Source: JALEFZ01 sp964564415 (lineage in GTDB: Bacteria; Bacteroidota; Bacteroidia; J057). Taken from it: a stretch of DNA of 64,000 nt. The stretch spans positions 124,001-188,000 of the forward strand of contig CAZMAV010000001.1 in assembly GCA_964564415.1 (NCBI GenBank), given 5' to 3'. Under the pieces are notes generated by a model. The model had not been told where the DNA came from. It did not search any database and saw only the letters and a program-made list of their open reading frames with translations. Both the position numbers and the translations under genes were made by a program. Below are positions 44,492 to 54,005 of the stretch, piece by piece (position 1 is the first letter of the stretch; every line of letters starts with the position of its first letter).

Positions 44492-45433
44492 ATGAAAAAA
44501 TTTACCCGAATTGCCGATGTCGGTCATCCCGACCAACTCTTAAAATTAGCTTTGAGGGCCAAGGAAACACCGGATTCCTGGGCTGACCTGGGCAAAGGAA
44601 AGACCCTTTGTCTGCTTTTTCTCAATCCTTCCCTTCGCACCCGTCTCAGTACTCAAAAGGCGGCACATCTTCTGGGCATGGAGGTCATGGTCATGAACAT
44701 CAACCAGGAGGGCTGGAAACTGGAATTTGAGGAGGGGGTAATCATGGATGGAGACAAGGCCGAGCACATCAGGGAAGCTGCAGGGGTCATCGGTGCCTAT
44801 TGCGACATCATAGGCCTGCGTACCTTTCCCTCTTTTAGGAATCGTGAGGAGGATTACAGCGAAGGACTTTTAAATGCCTTTATCGAGCATTGTGGAAGGC
44901 CTGTCATCAGCCTTGAGTCTGCTACCCGCCATCCCCTCCAGTCTCTGGCTGATCTTCTTACCATCAGGAGCAATCCCAGTCTCCCTCCCCATCCAAAGGT
45001 AGTCCTGACCTGGGCGCCTCATCCTCGTCGCCTTCCCCAAGCAGTGGCCAATTCCTTCCTGGAATGGATGAAGCATGCCGAGTTTGACCTTCACATGGCT
45101 TGTCCCCCAGGATTTGAGTTGTCAGAAGAATTTTCCCAAGGAGTAGTCCTGCATCATCAACAGGAAAAAGCCTTTGAAGGGGCTCATGTCGTATATACAA
45201 AAAATTGGTCTTCTTATTCAGCCTATGGAGCTACCCTTTATCCCCAAAAAGACTGGACCCTTAATTCAGCAAAACTGGGGGGAGCTAAATTTATGCATTG
45301 CCTTCCCATCAGACGAAATGTGGTGGCCCTTGACGAGGTCCTCGATGGGCCTGACTCCCTCGTGGTCGAACAGGCCTCCAACCGGGTACCCGCCGCACAG
45401 GCTGTACTTATCCAAATCCTAAAAAACTTATGA
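44492..45433 (+). CDS. N-acyl-ornithine carbamoyltransferase (argF')
   Basis: A 313-residue transcarbamylase of the Bacteroidota/Xanthomonas type that carbamoylates N-acetyl- or N-succinyl-ornithine rather than ornithine. Carbamoyl phosphate motifs FLNPSLRTRLSTQ (about 43-55) and the late HCLPIRRNVV are present, with the family-specific MDGDKAEHIREA loop and SATRHPLQSLADL. Residue 90, next to the acyl group, is Pro in Bacteroides fragilis (succinyl) and Glu in Xanthomonas (acetyl). Here it is Ala, so the acyl preference cannot be assigned. Product N-acylcitrulline is deacylated later, presumably by the ArgE-like enzyme two genes on. The last four bases overlap argB (ATGA). Confidence 0.9.
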   Translation: MKKFTRIADVGHPDQLLKLALRAKETPDSWADLGKGKTLCLLFLNPSLRTRLSTQKAAHLLGMEVMVMNINQEGWKLEFEEGVIMDGDKAEHIREAAGVIGAYCDIIGLRTFPSFRNREEDYSEGLLNAFIEHCGRPVISLESATRHPLQSLADLLTIRSNPSLPPHPKVVLTWAPHPRRLPQAVANSFLEWMKHAEFDLHMACPPGFELSEEFSQGVVLHHQQEKAFEGAHVVYTKNWSSYSAYGATLYPQKDWTLNSAKLGGAKFMHCLPIRRNVVALDEVLDGPDSLVVEQASNRVPAAQAVLIQILKNL

Positions 45434-46230
45434 AACAACGACTCTACATCGTCAAAATTGGTGGAGCCATACTAGAAAAACAAAGCTACCTGCAAGCTCT
45501 TCTCGACGATTTTGCCCAACTGCAAGGAGAAAAAATACTGGTGCACGGCGGAGGGAAAAGTGCCAGCGAACTGGCCCAAAAACTAGAAGTAGAAGCTCCT
45601 CTGATAGAAGGAAGGCGGGTGACCAACGAAGCCATGCTCGAGGTGGCCCTTATGACCTATGGAGGGCTGAAAAATAAGACACTTGTCGCCCAACTTCAGG
45701 CCCGTGGATGTATGGCCCTGGGTCTGGGGGGAGCTGATCTCGATATGATCCGGGCACAAAAGCGTAGCCAGCAACCCGTCGATTTTGGCTTTGTGGGTGA
45801 TATCCTGAAGGTAAATGTAGAAAACCTCTACAAACTTCTACAAGGAGGAATTTGTCCTGTATTTGCTTCCCTGAGCCACGATGGCCAGGGACAGATGCTC
45901 AATACCAACGCAGACAGCATAGCCTCTCACCTTGCCCAGGCCATGAGCCCTGGATTCGAGGTAGAATTGATATATTTATTTGAAAAAAAAGGAGTGCTCA
46001 AAGATTTGAATGATGAGGAAAGCCTGATCGAGAGCCTTGATCCTATCACTTTTGCTGAGGCAAAGGAAAAAGGCAGCATATCGGCGGGCATGATTCCCAA
46101 ATTAGAAAATGTATTTCAGGCCCTGGAGGCTGGGGTTTCTGTGGTCAGGATAGGTCGATATGACAGCCTAAAAAGCCTGGACCAAGAGAAGTATCCAGGT
46201 ACCAGCCTTCGTCAACAAGCCAAACCATGA
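45430..46230 (+). CDS. argB: Acetylglutamate kinase
   Basis: ArgB phosphorylates N-acyl-glutamate, the committed step of the pathway. The 266-residue amino acid kinase begins LYIVKIGGAILE and has ILVHGGGKSASELAQKL near residue 35. It also has NTNADSIASHLAQAM (ATP/substrate site) and ISAGMIPKLENVFQALEAG at the end. It lacks the N-terminal extension that goes with arginine-feedback-inhibited hexameric kinases, so strong arginine inhibition is not expected by structure. It overlaps both neighbours by 4 bases (ATGA), which suggests translational coupling. Confidence 0.93.
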   Translation: MKQRLYIVKIGGAILEKQSYLQALLDDFAQLQGEKILVHGGGKSASELAQKLEVEAPLIEGRRVTNEAMLEVALMTYGGLKNKTLVAQLQARGCMALGLGGADLDMIRAQKRSQQPVDFGFVGDILKVNVENLYKLLQGGICPVFASLSHDGQGQMLNTNADSIASHLAQAMSPGFEVELIYLFEKKGVLKDLNDEESLIESLDPITFAEAKEKGSISAGMIPKLENVFQALEAGVSVVRIGRYDSLKSLDQEKYPGTSLRQQAKP

Positions 46231-47285
46231 ATCTACTTCACGACAAAGCTATCGATCTCCTCAGAAAGTTGATCTCGACTCCTTCACTTTCCAGAGAAGA
46301 AAATCAGACGGCGGATATTCTGGAGGCCGCTCTAAATGAAGAGGGTTTAGCGGCCCATCGAAAAGGCAACAACGTATGGGCCTTTTGCGGGGGGGATAGG
46401 GGGCCTTTACTGTTGCTCAATTCTCATCACGATACCGTGAAACCCAGGGCTTCCTGGACCCGAGATCCCTTTTCTCCGGAAGTAGAAGAGGGTCGGCTCT
46501 ACGGCTTAGGTTCCAATGATGCCGGGGCTTCCCTAGTTGCTCTATGGGCAGTTTTTGTCCATTTTTCCAAGCAAAAAGAGCTTCCCTTTCGCTTGGTCTA
46601 CGCGGCCACGGCCGAAGAGGAAATTTCAGGGGCGGGTGGCATCGCTTCTATTTTGGGAGAATTAGGGGAGGTAGATCTGGCCATCATAGGCGAGCCTACC
46701 CAGATGGAGGTCGCCATCGCTGAAAAAGGACTCATGGTCCTCGATTGCAGGGTCAGGGGAAAAGCGGGGCATGCAGCAAGAGAAGAGGGCGAAAATGCCA
46801 TTTACAAGGCCTTGGAGAATATCCATTGGTTTCAAACCTATGACTTCGAAAAGAAAAGTGAACTGCTGGGACCGGTGAAGATGTCGGTAACTCAAATTGA
46901 AGCTGGCTCCCAGCACAACGTAGTTCCGGATATGTGCCACTTCGTGGTGGATGTCAGGTCCAACGAATGCTACTCCAACCGGGAATTAGCTGAGATCATT
47001 GCAAAAAATGTGAAGGCTGAGGTACAGCCCAGGTCCTATCGCCTCAACTCCTCGGGAATTCCGATGGAACATCCCCTGGTAAAAGCAGCTTCTCACCTAG
47101 GCAGGAAACTGTTTGGCTCCCCCACCCTTTCTGACCAGGCCCTGATTCCCTTTCCCAGTATCAAAATGGGGCCTGGAAACTCCGCCCGTTCCCACACCGC
47201 CGACGAATGGGTGGGTGTCAAAGAAATACAGGAAGCCATTCCTATCTATATTTCTCTTCTCCAGGCTTGGGCCCGCCTACTATAA
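46227..47285 (+). CDS. argE: N-acetylornithine/N-acylcitrulline deacetylase (M20 family)
   Basis: A 352-residue M20 metallopeptidase-family deacylase. Metal-ligand motifs are LLLNSHHDTVKP (His), GLGSNDAGASLVALWAVF (Asp), AATAEEEISGAGG (Glu-Glu) and IIGEPTQMEV. A dimerisation domain sits between residues of about 170 and 280. In the acyl-ornithine transcarbamylase route the physiological substrate is the acylated citrulline rather than acetylornithine, so the label ArgE is by homology. It is the last gene of the operon and begins inside the argB stop (ATGA). No argH follows. Confidence 0.88.
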   Translation: MNLLHDKAIDLLRKLISTPSLSREENQTADILEAALNEEGLAAHRKGNNVWAFCGGDRGPLLLLNSHHDTVKPRASWTRDPFSPEVEEGRLYGLGSNDAGASLVALWAVFVHFSKQKELPFRLVYAATAEEEISGAGGIASILGELGEVDLAIIGEPTQMEVAIAEKGLMVLDCRVRGKAGHAAREEGENAIYKALENIHWFQTYDFEKKSELLGPVKMSVTQIEAGSQHNVVPDMCHFVVDVRSNECYSNRELAEIIAKNVKAEVQPRSYRLNSSGIPMEHPLVKAASHLGRKLFGSPTLSDQALIPFPSIKMGPGNSARSHTADEWVGVKEIQEAIPIYISLLQAWARLL

Positions 47286-47567
47286 TCAGACATTGCCATA
47301 TTGATATAGAAAATATTTCTCGATAAATCCAGCGGAAGCATTCATGTATGGGTGTCTAACTTAAATCTACTCCCCTACTCCAAAGAAATGGCCCAACTTA
47401 TTCTAATTTATAAAATTTTCAATAATCATAATTATAAGCAGAACTTTGTTTTTATTTTCGAATGGCCTAATTAACAGGAGCATGATTCTTTGACAAGGCT
47501 AATTGAAGGTACCCATTGGGTGGCTCAGCCATAAAGTCTCTAGCCCTTCTTTTTTCAATCTATCCCC

Positions 47568-47960
47568 ATGACAGAAAAAGAAGTATTTCAACAACTCAAA
47601 AAGGGTCAGCCTTCGGCCCTGGAATACCTTTACGACCAACATCAGGCCAAGTGCCTGGGATATGCCAGAAAAAAGCTTTTTCGAAAATTACCCGATGGTA
47701 GACAAAAATTCTGTTCTGTCGAGGAGGCCCTCGGCTTATATCACGAGGCAATTATTATATTTGTCGAAAATATACGAGGGGATCGATTAACAGAGCTTTG
47801 TGTAAAGATTTCCACCTATCTTATCTCCATCATGAAAAACAAATGGTTGCAAATGATACGGCGGGAAGATACACAGGTAGACGACTTTCCGAATTTGGCC
47901 ATAGAGGGCGAGGCATTGGATCACGAAATCCGGGAAAAGGTAAGATCAGGCTTGTCATAG
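47568..47960 (+). pseudogene. ECF-like sigma factor, C-terminal part missing
   Basis: The 130 codons match only the N-terminal half of a Bacteroidota ECF-like sigma-70 factor: MTEKEVFQQLKKGQPSALEY, then the region 2 helices around LGLYHEAIIIFVENI and LISIMKNKWLQMIRRE. The frame then meets EIREKV and ends SGLS after a few unrelated residues. Sigma region 4, which binds the -35 element, is wholly absent. It meets the truncated end of the convergent TPR-CHAT gene at the same point (about 47945), so both have lost their 3' ends. A fragment lacking region 4 is unlikely to work as a sigma factor. Confidence 0.8.
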
Positions 47961-49966
47961 AGACGAGCAGCGCTACGGAGATAAGTTGCCTTCAAGGAAG
48001 TTGGATAATGCACCCGGTCTAGGGAGGCCCTAAAGTTGGCCAGGGTTTCCTCTAATTTTTCTCCATCAACCTGGGTTTTTATTTCAAACAAATGCCTTTT
48101 TTCCTTTGTCAGGCATAAGGCAAAAAAAGAAGTAGTACCCCGGGAATAGGAAATCACGGCTTCATCGCTGTTAAGCCCTTGCTGAACATCCTGAAGAGAA
48201 AAGGCTCGGTCAACAAAGTTCTTCTCCAAATCAAAGGTCAGAGAATTGGCGAAACGATTGAGCATAGCCTGGGCTTCCTCCCAGCCCCTCAGCCTTTTCA
48301 TTTGTCCTCCATGCTTGAAGCGGTAGCGCTGACGAATGACCTCCCCCTGGTAGTAGTGGAGGCTGTCTGCACGGCTTCTCTGGTCCTGCAGAGGTCTTAG
48401 TGCCTTTACTCCTTGGCGAAACAACAACAAGGATTTCATTTGCTCCATGTAAAAAAAAGTCAGGTCCAGGTAAGCCTCATCGCGGGTTTCCCGCCAACCC
48501 TGGACAGCCAACTGAAGGGCCTCCTGGCACATTCGCCTACCTACCTCGCCTTGATAAGTCAGGAAGGCATCTTCGTCCGGATTCTGTATGCTTGAATAGA
48601 AATCAAGGATTAGTTTTTTATAACGATCGTTCAACAAAGAAAGATCTTCTCTCTTTACCCTCTTACTTTGCTGTAATTGTGATACTTCAATTCTGAGTTG
48701 TGCAAATTGATTGACAACGCAGAGGCTTCTGCTCCTATCGTACCTGAGACCTGATGACCTGCAGCCATAATAGTCCGATACTTTTTGGGCATAGGAAAGG
48801 GCTTGATCGTATTCACCCCTTTTCAGGCTAATGCTTCTTAGGATAGAATAGGCCTCATCAATCAAATGAGGATCCAGCAGGGGCTCATCCCTATGTTGAT
48901 CCAAAAAGTGGATGTAGAAGGTCTCGGCAGCATCAAATTTTCCTTGAATAAAATAATGATAGCCCCGAAGCCGATCCGCAAAACCAAATCGCCGAGGAGG
49001 ATGATCATGAGCCTCTAAAGCTTCGAGATAGAAATGGAAAAGTGTCTCGTTGTGGAAACGGCTTGCTAGGATTACCCGATCTCTCAAAAATTCCCTTTTT
49101 CTCTGAGGATGGGCCTCCCCAATGATTTCAAGTGCCCGGCCCAGACAGGGACTATCAGCTTCCTGGTATAATTCCAGGGCTTTTTCTTCAAACTCAAAGC
49201 CCTGTGAGGCCCTGGCATCTCCTTGTTTTTTCAGAAAGTTGGCCAGAAGTGCATGGGCCCTGGCCTGTAAAAGTGAGCTTCCCGATTCCTTTTGTAAGGC
49301 TCTGCGACAGTAGAGCTCTCCCCGCCGGTAGGCCCTGTACAAAAAACTGGCACAGGCTTGAACGAATTCACTTTCCCCCCCTTCGCCCTCCTGACCGGGA
49401 TGCTCGAGGTACCAGCGCTGAGAACGGCGGGCGTAATAGGCGGTAGAATCTGTGAGCAGGTCATTTTCATAGTGAATCAAGGCCAATAGATCCAGGGATC
49501 GAAGGTAGAGCTGGTCATGAATCTTTCCATTATTTCTCAGCCATTTTTCTGCCTCCCTGGCCTGTTCGAGCGCATCCTGGTTCTCGAATCTTAAAAAATG
49601 CCATCGGGCCCGGAGGTAATGATCTACAGGTGGCCGAAGTCTCAGGGTCCATGGATCAAACTTTTCTATGAAAGGCTGGGCTGAGGCCAGTCTGTCCTCC
49701 ATAAGGTAAAGAGCTGCCAATTGGGTGTACAAATAGGTGGAATCCGGCCGTATCAATCCAGCGGAAGAGAGAAGTTTTAGATAGGAGGCCTCGGCTTGGG
49801 TTAAATTGCCCTGTATGAAGAGTGAGTGGGCCCGGGAAAAGCGGGATTGAGTAGGCTCTGCGCTGAGCTCCTTATAAATGAGGACCTTCTGATTTTCCTG
49901 ATTTTGAGGCTGGCAGGCCATTAACACAAATGAGAGAAAAAATAGCCAGGGACCCTGATTTTTCAT
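47921..49966 (-). pseudogene. TPR-CHAT lipoprotein, CHAT domain truncated
   Basis: A 681-residue reading frame with a lipoprotein signal (lipobox VLMAC) is followed by about 500 residues of TPR-type helical repeats (SLFIQGNLTQAEASYLKLLS, YYFIQGKFDAAETFYIHFL). Then comes the beginning of a CHAT domain (FSLQDVQQGLNSDEAVISYS, FFALCLTKEKRHLFEI). CHAT domains are caspase-like peptidases and need a downstream His-Cys pair about 150 residues further on. Here the frame stops after ARLYDK plus nine unrelated residues, so the catalytic part is missing. The end coincides with the truncated sigma factor. Its upstream neighbour on the same strand is an FG-GAP T9SS protein, 51 bases away. Confidence 0.8.
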
Positions 49967-50017
49967 TGCTAAGGCTTTGCAAGGTGGATAGATCCGGGAG
50001 GAGGACGCAGGACTACA

Positions 50018-51742
50018 TCAGCGTTTGACCAGTACTTTGTGGACTTCGTAATCCCTCCCCCTGACCGAAAGCAGATAGGTTCCTGGGCTCAGCCATTCCA
50101 GATTTAGGCTCTCAGGAGCGGCAGTTTCCAGGATCAGCTTTCCGTTGAGGTCTCTCAGCCAGATCATGGTCTGGGCATCCAGGTTTCGGAAATTTAGGCG
50201 ACGGGAAAAGGGATTGGGATAAATCTCCACTTCTCCGACCACTTTTCCCTGGGCGAAGGTGAGAAGCTGAGTCTGAAAACTTCCGTTTTTAGCATTGCCA
50301 AGATACCCCGACCAAGAAATCCTGTCCAGGTTTTGGTTTAACTCAAGTCGGGTGAGCCGAGACCCGTTGTTGCCTGCCCAGGCATCTACCGATGGGGTGT
50401 AGGCAAAAATAATATCCAACTGCCGGTTTCCATCAATGTCGTCCAGACTTGGGGTTGAAAATACGTTAAGGCCCGGACGATCTCCCCCCAGGTCTATTCT
50501 TCTTCCGTCATTGAAGTCTATGATTTCCAGTCTGTTGAAATAATTCCTTCCCTGCTGATTGGCATTCATGTTTCTCAACCGCAGCACTTCATCCCAACCG
50601 TCCTCATCCCAATCCAGAACATTGACCTGAGAAAGCTGATAATAACGATCAGCAGAATCCGACCAAATGACCTGCCCGGATTTACCGTCCATCATGATGT
50701 GGACATAAGACTGATAAAAGGGCCAGTTGCCTTCGGCCAGGGTAGTGAAGACATCAGGAGTGTCGTCTCCTACAAAGTCGCCAATGGCCGGAGCGCTGTA
50801 CAACTGATAGCCGGGAAAATTCTTTCTCCACAGGACCCTGTCATGATGGCGATCCATGGCCCAGAGCACTCCGTCAAACTGAGGTAGGATAAGATCGGAA
50901 TGGGCATCGCCATTGAGATCGGCCCAGGCAGGATGGGCAATGAAGCCGTGGTCCTTGTCGGTGATAAGGGGCTGGGCATCTTTCAGGCCCTTCTGCACAA
51001 AGTCTTCCAGTTCGATTTCCCACAGGCTGCCCCCATTGGTTTCACCCCCGCTACCCAGGAGGATCGTGAGGGGACCTTCCGGGCTCTTTTGGTACAATTG
51101 AGGGGAAAAATAGGTTTCCTGCCCATCAGGAAGGGTATCCGAAGCGATGAGCTGCCCAGTTTTCCCACTCAAAATGGCCAATTTACCTACTGGTCTTACC
51201 TTTTGGAAGGCCGGCGCGGCAGCATCGCCACCATTAGCAGTCAGCAGGTCGGGGAAGCCGTCGAAGTCGAGATCGGGGGTCCATTGAGGCTGATAAAAAT
51301 TGTACCAGCCTTCCGCCTTGGACGAACCCAGAGAATCAGGCCAGAATTCCCACAAGAGCTCTCCCCTCCTGCCGTCGATAGCCATAAAGATCGCAGACCT
51401 GCCACAAATAAGCACATCTTTTACCCCGTCTTGGTTGAGGTCCCGAAGCAAGGCAGAAGTGTATACCTGGTCCCGGCTGGGAAGTCGCCAGAGAAGCTGT
51501 CCATTGAGGCCATTTATCGCCAGGACTCCATCGGGAAGGGCTTTGAGCTCTCCTCCACAGCCGATCACCACATCCTTGACCCCATCTCCATTGAAGTCGG
51601 CAAGCCTGGGCGAGGAGAGTATCCATCCATCTTCCACCTCTACCTGCCATTCCAGGGACTGCCCCTTCAACAAGAAGCCTGTGAAAAGGCTCATGATCAG
51701 GAGAAAAGTGTAAGCCCATCTCTTTGGAAAGGTCTTTTTCAT
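50018..51742 (-). CDS. FG-GAP/VCBS beta-propeller protein with T9SS domain
   Basis: A 574-residue secreted protein. The signal peptide ends around GFLLKGQS. The body has repeated FG-GAP/calcium-binding loops of the type DFNGDGVKDVV, DLNQDGVKDVL, DLDFDGFPDLL, DLNGDAHSDLI and DIDGNRQLDII, alternating with PQQ-like blades (INGLNGQLLWRLPS). This suggests a 7- to 8-bladed beta-propeller that binds calcium in several loops. The C-terminal 75 residues (VEIYPNPFSRRLNFRNL, SPGTYLLSVRG, KVLVKR) are a type A T9SS sorting domain. It is probably a cell-surface binding protein with no catalytic motif. Confidence 0.88.
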   Translation of the reverse strand: MKKTFPKRWAYTFLLIMSLFTGFLLKGQSLEWQVEVEDGWILSSPRLADFNGDGVKDVVIGCGGELKALPDGVLAINGLNGQLLWRLPSRDQVYTSALLRDLNQDGVKDVLICGRSAIFMAIDGRRGELLWEFWPDSLGSSKAEGWYNFYQPQWTPDLDFDGFPDLLTANGGDAAAPAFQKVRPVGKLAILSGKTGQLIASDTLPDGQETYFSPQLYQKSPEGPLTILLGSGGETNGGSLWEIELEDFVQKGLKDAQPLITDKDHGFIAHPAWADLNGDAHSDLILPQFDGVLWAMDRHHDRVLWRKNFPGYQLYSAPAIGDFVGDDTPDVFTTLAEGNWPFYQSYVHIMMDGKSGQVIWSDSADRYYQLSQVNVLDWDEDGWDEVLRLRNMNANQQGRNYFNRLEIIDFNDGRRIDLGGDRPGLNVFSTPSLDDIDGNRQLDIIFAYTPSVDAWAGNNGSRLTRLELNQNLDRISWSGYLGNAKNGSFQTQLLTFAQGKVVGEVEIYPNPFSRRLNFRNLDAQTMIWLRDLNGKLILETAAPESLNLEWLSPGTYLLSVRGRDYEVHKVLVKR

Positions 51743-51890
51743 AGGCTAATATATTTGAGCAAGCTAATGATGATTTTCACGAATCTTTTAAAGAGATAAA
51801 ACCTGTAGCGATCTTGAGATTGATAACAAGGTATTGTTGATAAGCCCAAAAGCGCCTCAGCCATTCATTTGTGATAATCAAAAATATCAT

Positions 51891-51933
51891 AAAAAAGCCG
51901 GGACAATGAAATATAGTTTCAATATCCCGGTTT
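51891..51933 (-). terminator. Intrinsic terminator after pirin gene
   Basis: A stem of about nine base pairs (51895-51903 with 51925-51933) has an inner partly paired loop and is followed on the minus strand by a T run. It lies 29 bases past the pirin stop. Confidence 0.75.
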
Positions 51934-51961
51934 GGTGTATTCCTACCTCATGTAGATAGGC

Positions 51962-52819
51962 TTAGAGGGACAGGCTACCCAATTTTCCCGATTGGTAGTC
52001 CATCATGGCCTGCTGTATTTCCTGGCGGGTGTTCATCACAAAGGGACCATGGGCTACAATGGGCTCGTTAAAAGGTTTGCCATAGCCGTAGATCATGTGG
52101 CTATCCTCAAGCGCTTCCACTTCGATTCCTTCACCTTCGAGGCTCATCTCCGCCAGTTGATGGGTTTCTACCTCCTGTCCATTGACCCTGACCTTTCCTT
52201 TGATTACATAAAACAATACCTGTGCCCCTTCTGGAAGTTGGTCTGAAAAGTGCCCTTCTGCCTTTAATTTAAGGGTAGAGGTAAGGAGTCCGGTGAGGGA
52301 ATCAATGGGACCCCTTTGGCCGTCATACTCCCCTGATACCAGGTTAAGTTTGCCTTTGCCTCCATCAATGCTAATGGCGGGAATCTCTTCCTTTTGTAGG
52401 CCTTTGTAGCTGGGATCGGTCATCTTCTTCTTGGAAGGCAGATTGAGCCAGAGCTGAATGACCTCTTCCATACCCCCATTTTTTTTGAATTCCTCCGAGG
52501 ATACTTCTGCATGTACCAAGCCTCTACCTGCTGTCATCCATTGGATTCCCCCCGCAGTAATCACACTTTCTCCCGTTACAGAGTCCTTGTGGGTAATGTC
52601 CCCTTGTAGGACAAAGGTGAGGGTTTCAAAGCCCCGGTGAGGGTGAGGGCCAAAGGGGAGGCCAAGGTTGTTAGGTCCGTACTCCTGGGGTCCGTGGTGA
52701 TTCAAGAATAAGAAGGGATCCAGGTGCTGGATAGAAGCCGTAGGCATAGGCCTCCATGTTTTTAGGTCGGCAATGGGTTCATATATCGCCCCGTGAAGGT
52801 TGAGTATGCGCTTGTTCAT
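51962..52819 (-). CDS. Pirin family protein
   Basis: A 285-residue bicupin of the pirin/YhhW type. The metal-site motif is LPFGPHPHRGFETLTFVLQG with three His and a Glu in the first cupin, then ITAGGIQWMTAGRGLVHAEV. The second cupin, about residues 155-275, is degenerate. Pirins have reported quercetinase activity in some bacteria and other roles in others, so the substrate is left open. It is a single gene between two minus-strand genes and has its own terminator. Confidence 0.92.
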   Translation of the reverse strand: MNKRILNLHGAIYEPIADLKTWRPMPTASIQHLDPFLFLNHHGPQEYGPNNLGLPFGPHPHRGFETLTFVLQGDITHKDSVTGESVITAGGIQWMTAGRGLVHAEVSSEEFKKNGGMEEVIQLWLNLPSKKKMTDPSYKGLQKEEIPAISIDGGKGKLNLVSGEYDGQRGPIDSLTGLLTSTLKLKAEGHFSDQLPEGAQVLFYVIKGKVRVNGQEVETHQLAEMSLEGEGIEVEALEDSHMIYGYGKPFNEPIVAHGPFVMNTRQEIQQAMMDYQSGKLGSLSL

Positions 52820-52926
52820 TGGTTTTATCTTTTCCTGTTATAACCTAGATTCAATTTCATTGTTTAAACATCTATTTTTTCGCAATCAAGGGAAGCCCAT
52901 AAGGACTTCCTAGCATAAGGCTTGAT

Positions 52927-53289
52927 TTATAGGTCTTTGCCCAGGGCTGCTACCTTTCCTTCAGGAGTAAGGTGGACCTGAAATTTAAGGCTGACTTCGT
53001 AGACAATGCTTCCGTCGGCTTTTTCCACCCGCTCGGCATCTTCAGCTTCACAATAGGGATATTCCTCTTGGATGGCGGTCTTGACCATGGAGGGAAGATT
53101 TTCAACCTCCATCTCGTATTCTATTTGGGTAATGTTGCCATCGGTGTCGATGTTGACCTCGACTTCCTTTCCATTTTGCTCGAATTCCGCTTCGTAAGCA
53201 GTTTCGGTCTCCCATTCTTTGGGCTCTACTCCGGGAAATTTCTTGGCAAAGGCATCCTTGATGTGCTGAGGAATCTGATTGGCATCCAT
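52927..53289 (-). CDS. PepSY-like domain protein
   Basis: A 120-residue protein with two tandem PepSY-like (DUF2874) units. It opens IPQHIKDAFAKKFPGVEPKEWE, followed by strands YEAEFEQNGKEVEVNIDTDGN, then LPSMVKTAIQEEYPYCEAEDAE and VYEVSLKFQVHLTPEGKV. The family is common in Bacteroidota and usually has a signal peptide. None is visible here, so it seems to be cytoplasmic or has an unusual start. The role is unknown; PepSY-like domains are thought to bind peptides or inhibit peptidases, which is only inference for this protein. Confidence 0.8.
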   Translation of the reverse strand: MDANQIPQHIKDAFAKKFPGVEPKEWETETAYEAEFEQNGKEVEVNIDTDGNITQIEYEMEVENLPSMVKTAIQEEYPYCEAEDAERVEKADGSIVYEVSLKFQVHLTPEGKVAALGKDL

Positions 53290-53484
53290 AGGAAAATATT
53301 TTTGAGGGTAACTGGATAATTTTCCATTAAACTCAATAATTCACCCAAAAAAGAGGAGGGTAATTTCATTTTTAACATGAATTTAATCTATGCCCCATTC
53401 TGCTAACATTCAATTAACCCAAAGACTGGTGTATTTGGGACTTTTCCATATTTACCTCCCACGAAAATTGTGCTTCTTTGATCT

Positions 53485-54005
53485 ATAAATGATAAGCGCC
53501 CGATCACTGATTGGTTGCCCATCACCAGGAAGGAAGTAGAACAGCGTGGAGGGGAAGAGTTGGAGGTCATCTTGGTTTCTGGAGATGCCTATGTGGGTCA
53601 TCCTGCCTTCGGTCCTGCCGTGATCGGAAGGATCATCGAAGCGGCTGGGTATAGGGTCGCCATCATTCCCCAACCCAACTGGCAGGACGACCTACGGGAT
53701 TTCAAGAAATTTGGCAGGCCACGCCTCTTTTTTGGGGTTACTCCCGGCTGGATGGACCCTATGGTCAATCATTATACCGCCAATAAGCGGCGGCGGTCTA
53801 CCGATGCCTATACCCCCGGGGGAGAGGCGGGTTTTCGTCCAGACTATGCCACCAAGGTCTATTTTCAAATTCTGAAGAAACTTTATCCCGAAGTAGCCAT
53901 CATCGTAGGAGGTATCGAGGCCTCTCTTCGGCGGGTCGCCCACTATGATTATTGGACGGATCGGCTTTTTCCCTCCATTCTTGCAGATTCAGGAGCGGAC
54001 CGGCT
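53485..54005 (+). pseudogene. YgiQ-type radical SAM protein, N-terminal fragment
   Basis: About 170 codons match only the start of the large YgiQ/UPF0313 radical SAM proteins (normally 600-700 residues). Typical features are DWLPITRKEVEQRGGEEL, then LVSGDAYVGHPAFG, and RVAHYDYWTDRLFPSILADS. The expected radical SAM CxxxCxxC cluster, which comes later, is missing. Homology begins at N-D-K-R-P-I-T-D-W-L-P, read from AAT at 53488. The codon before it is ATA, so the original start seems lost. A TTG at 53515 is the first usable start in frame. At about 53996-54004 the sequence switches in another frame to alanine racemase. Confidence 0.85.
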
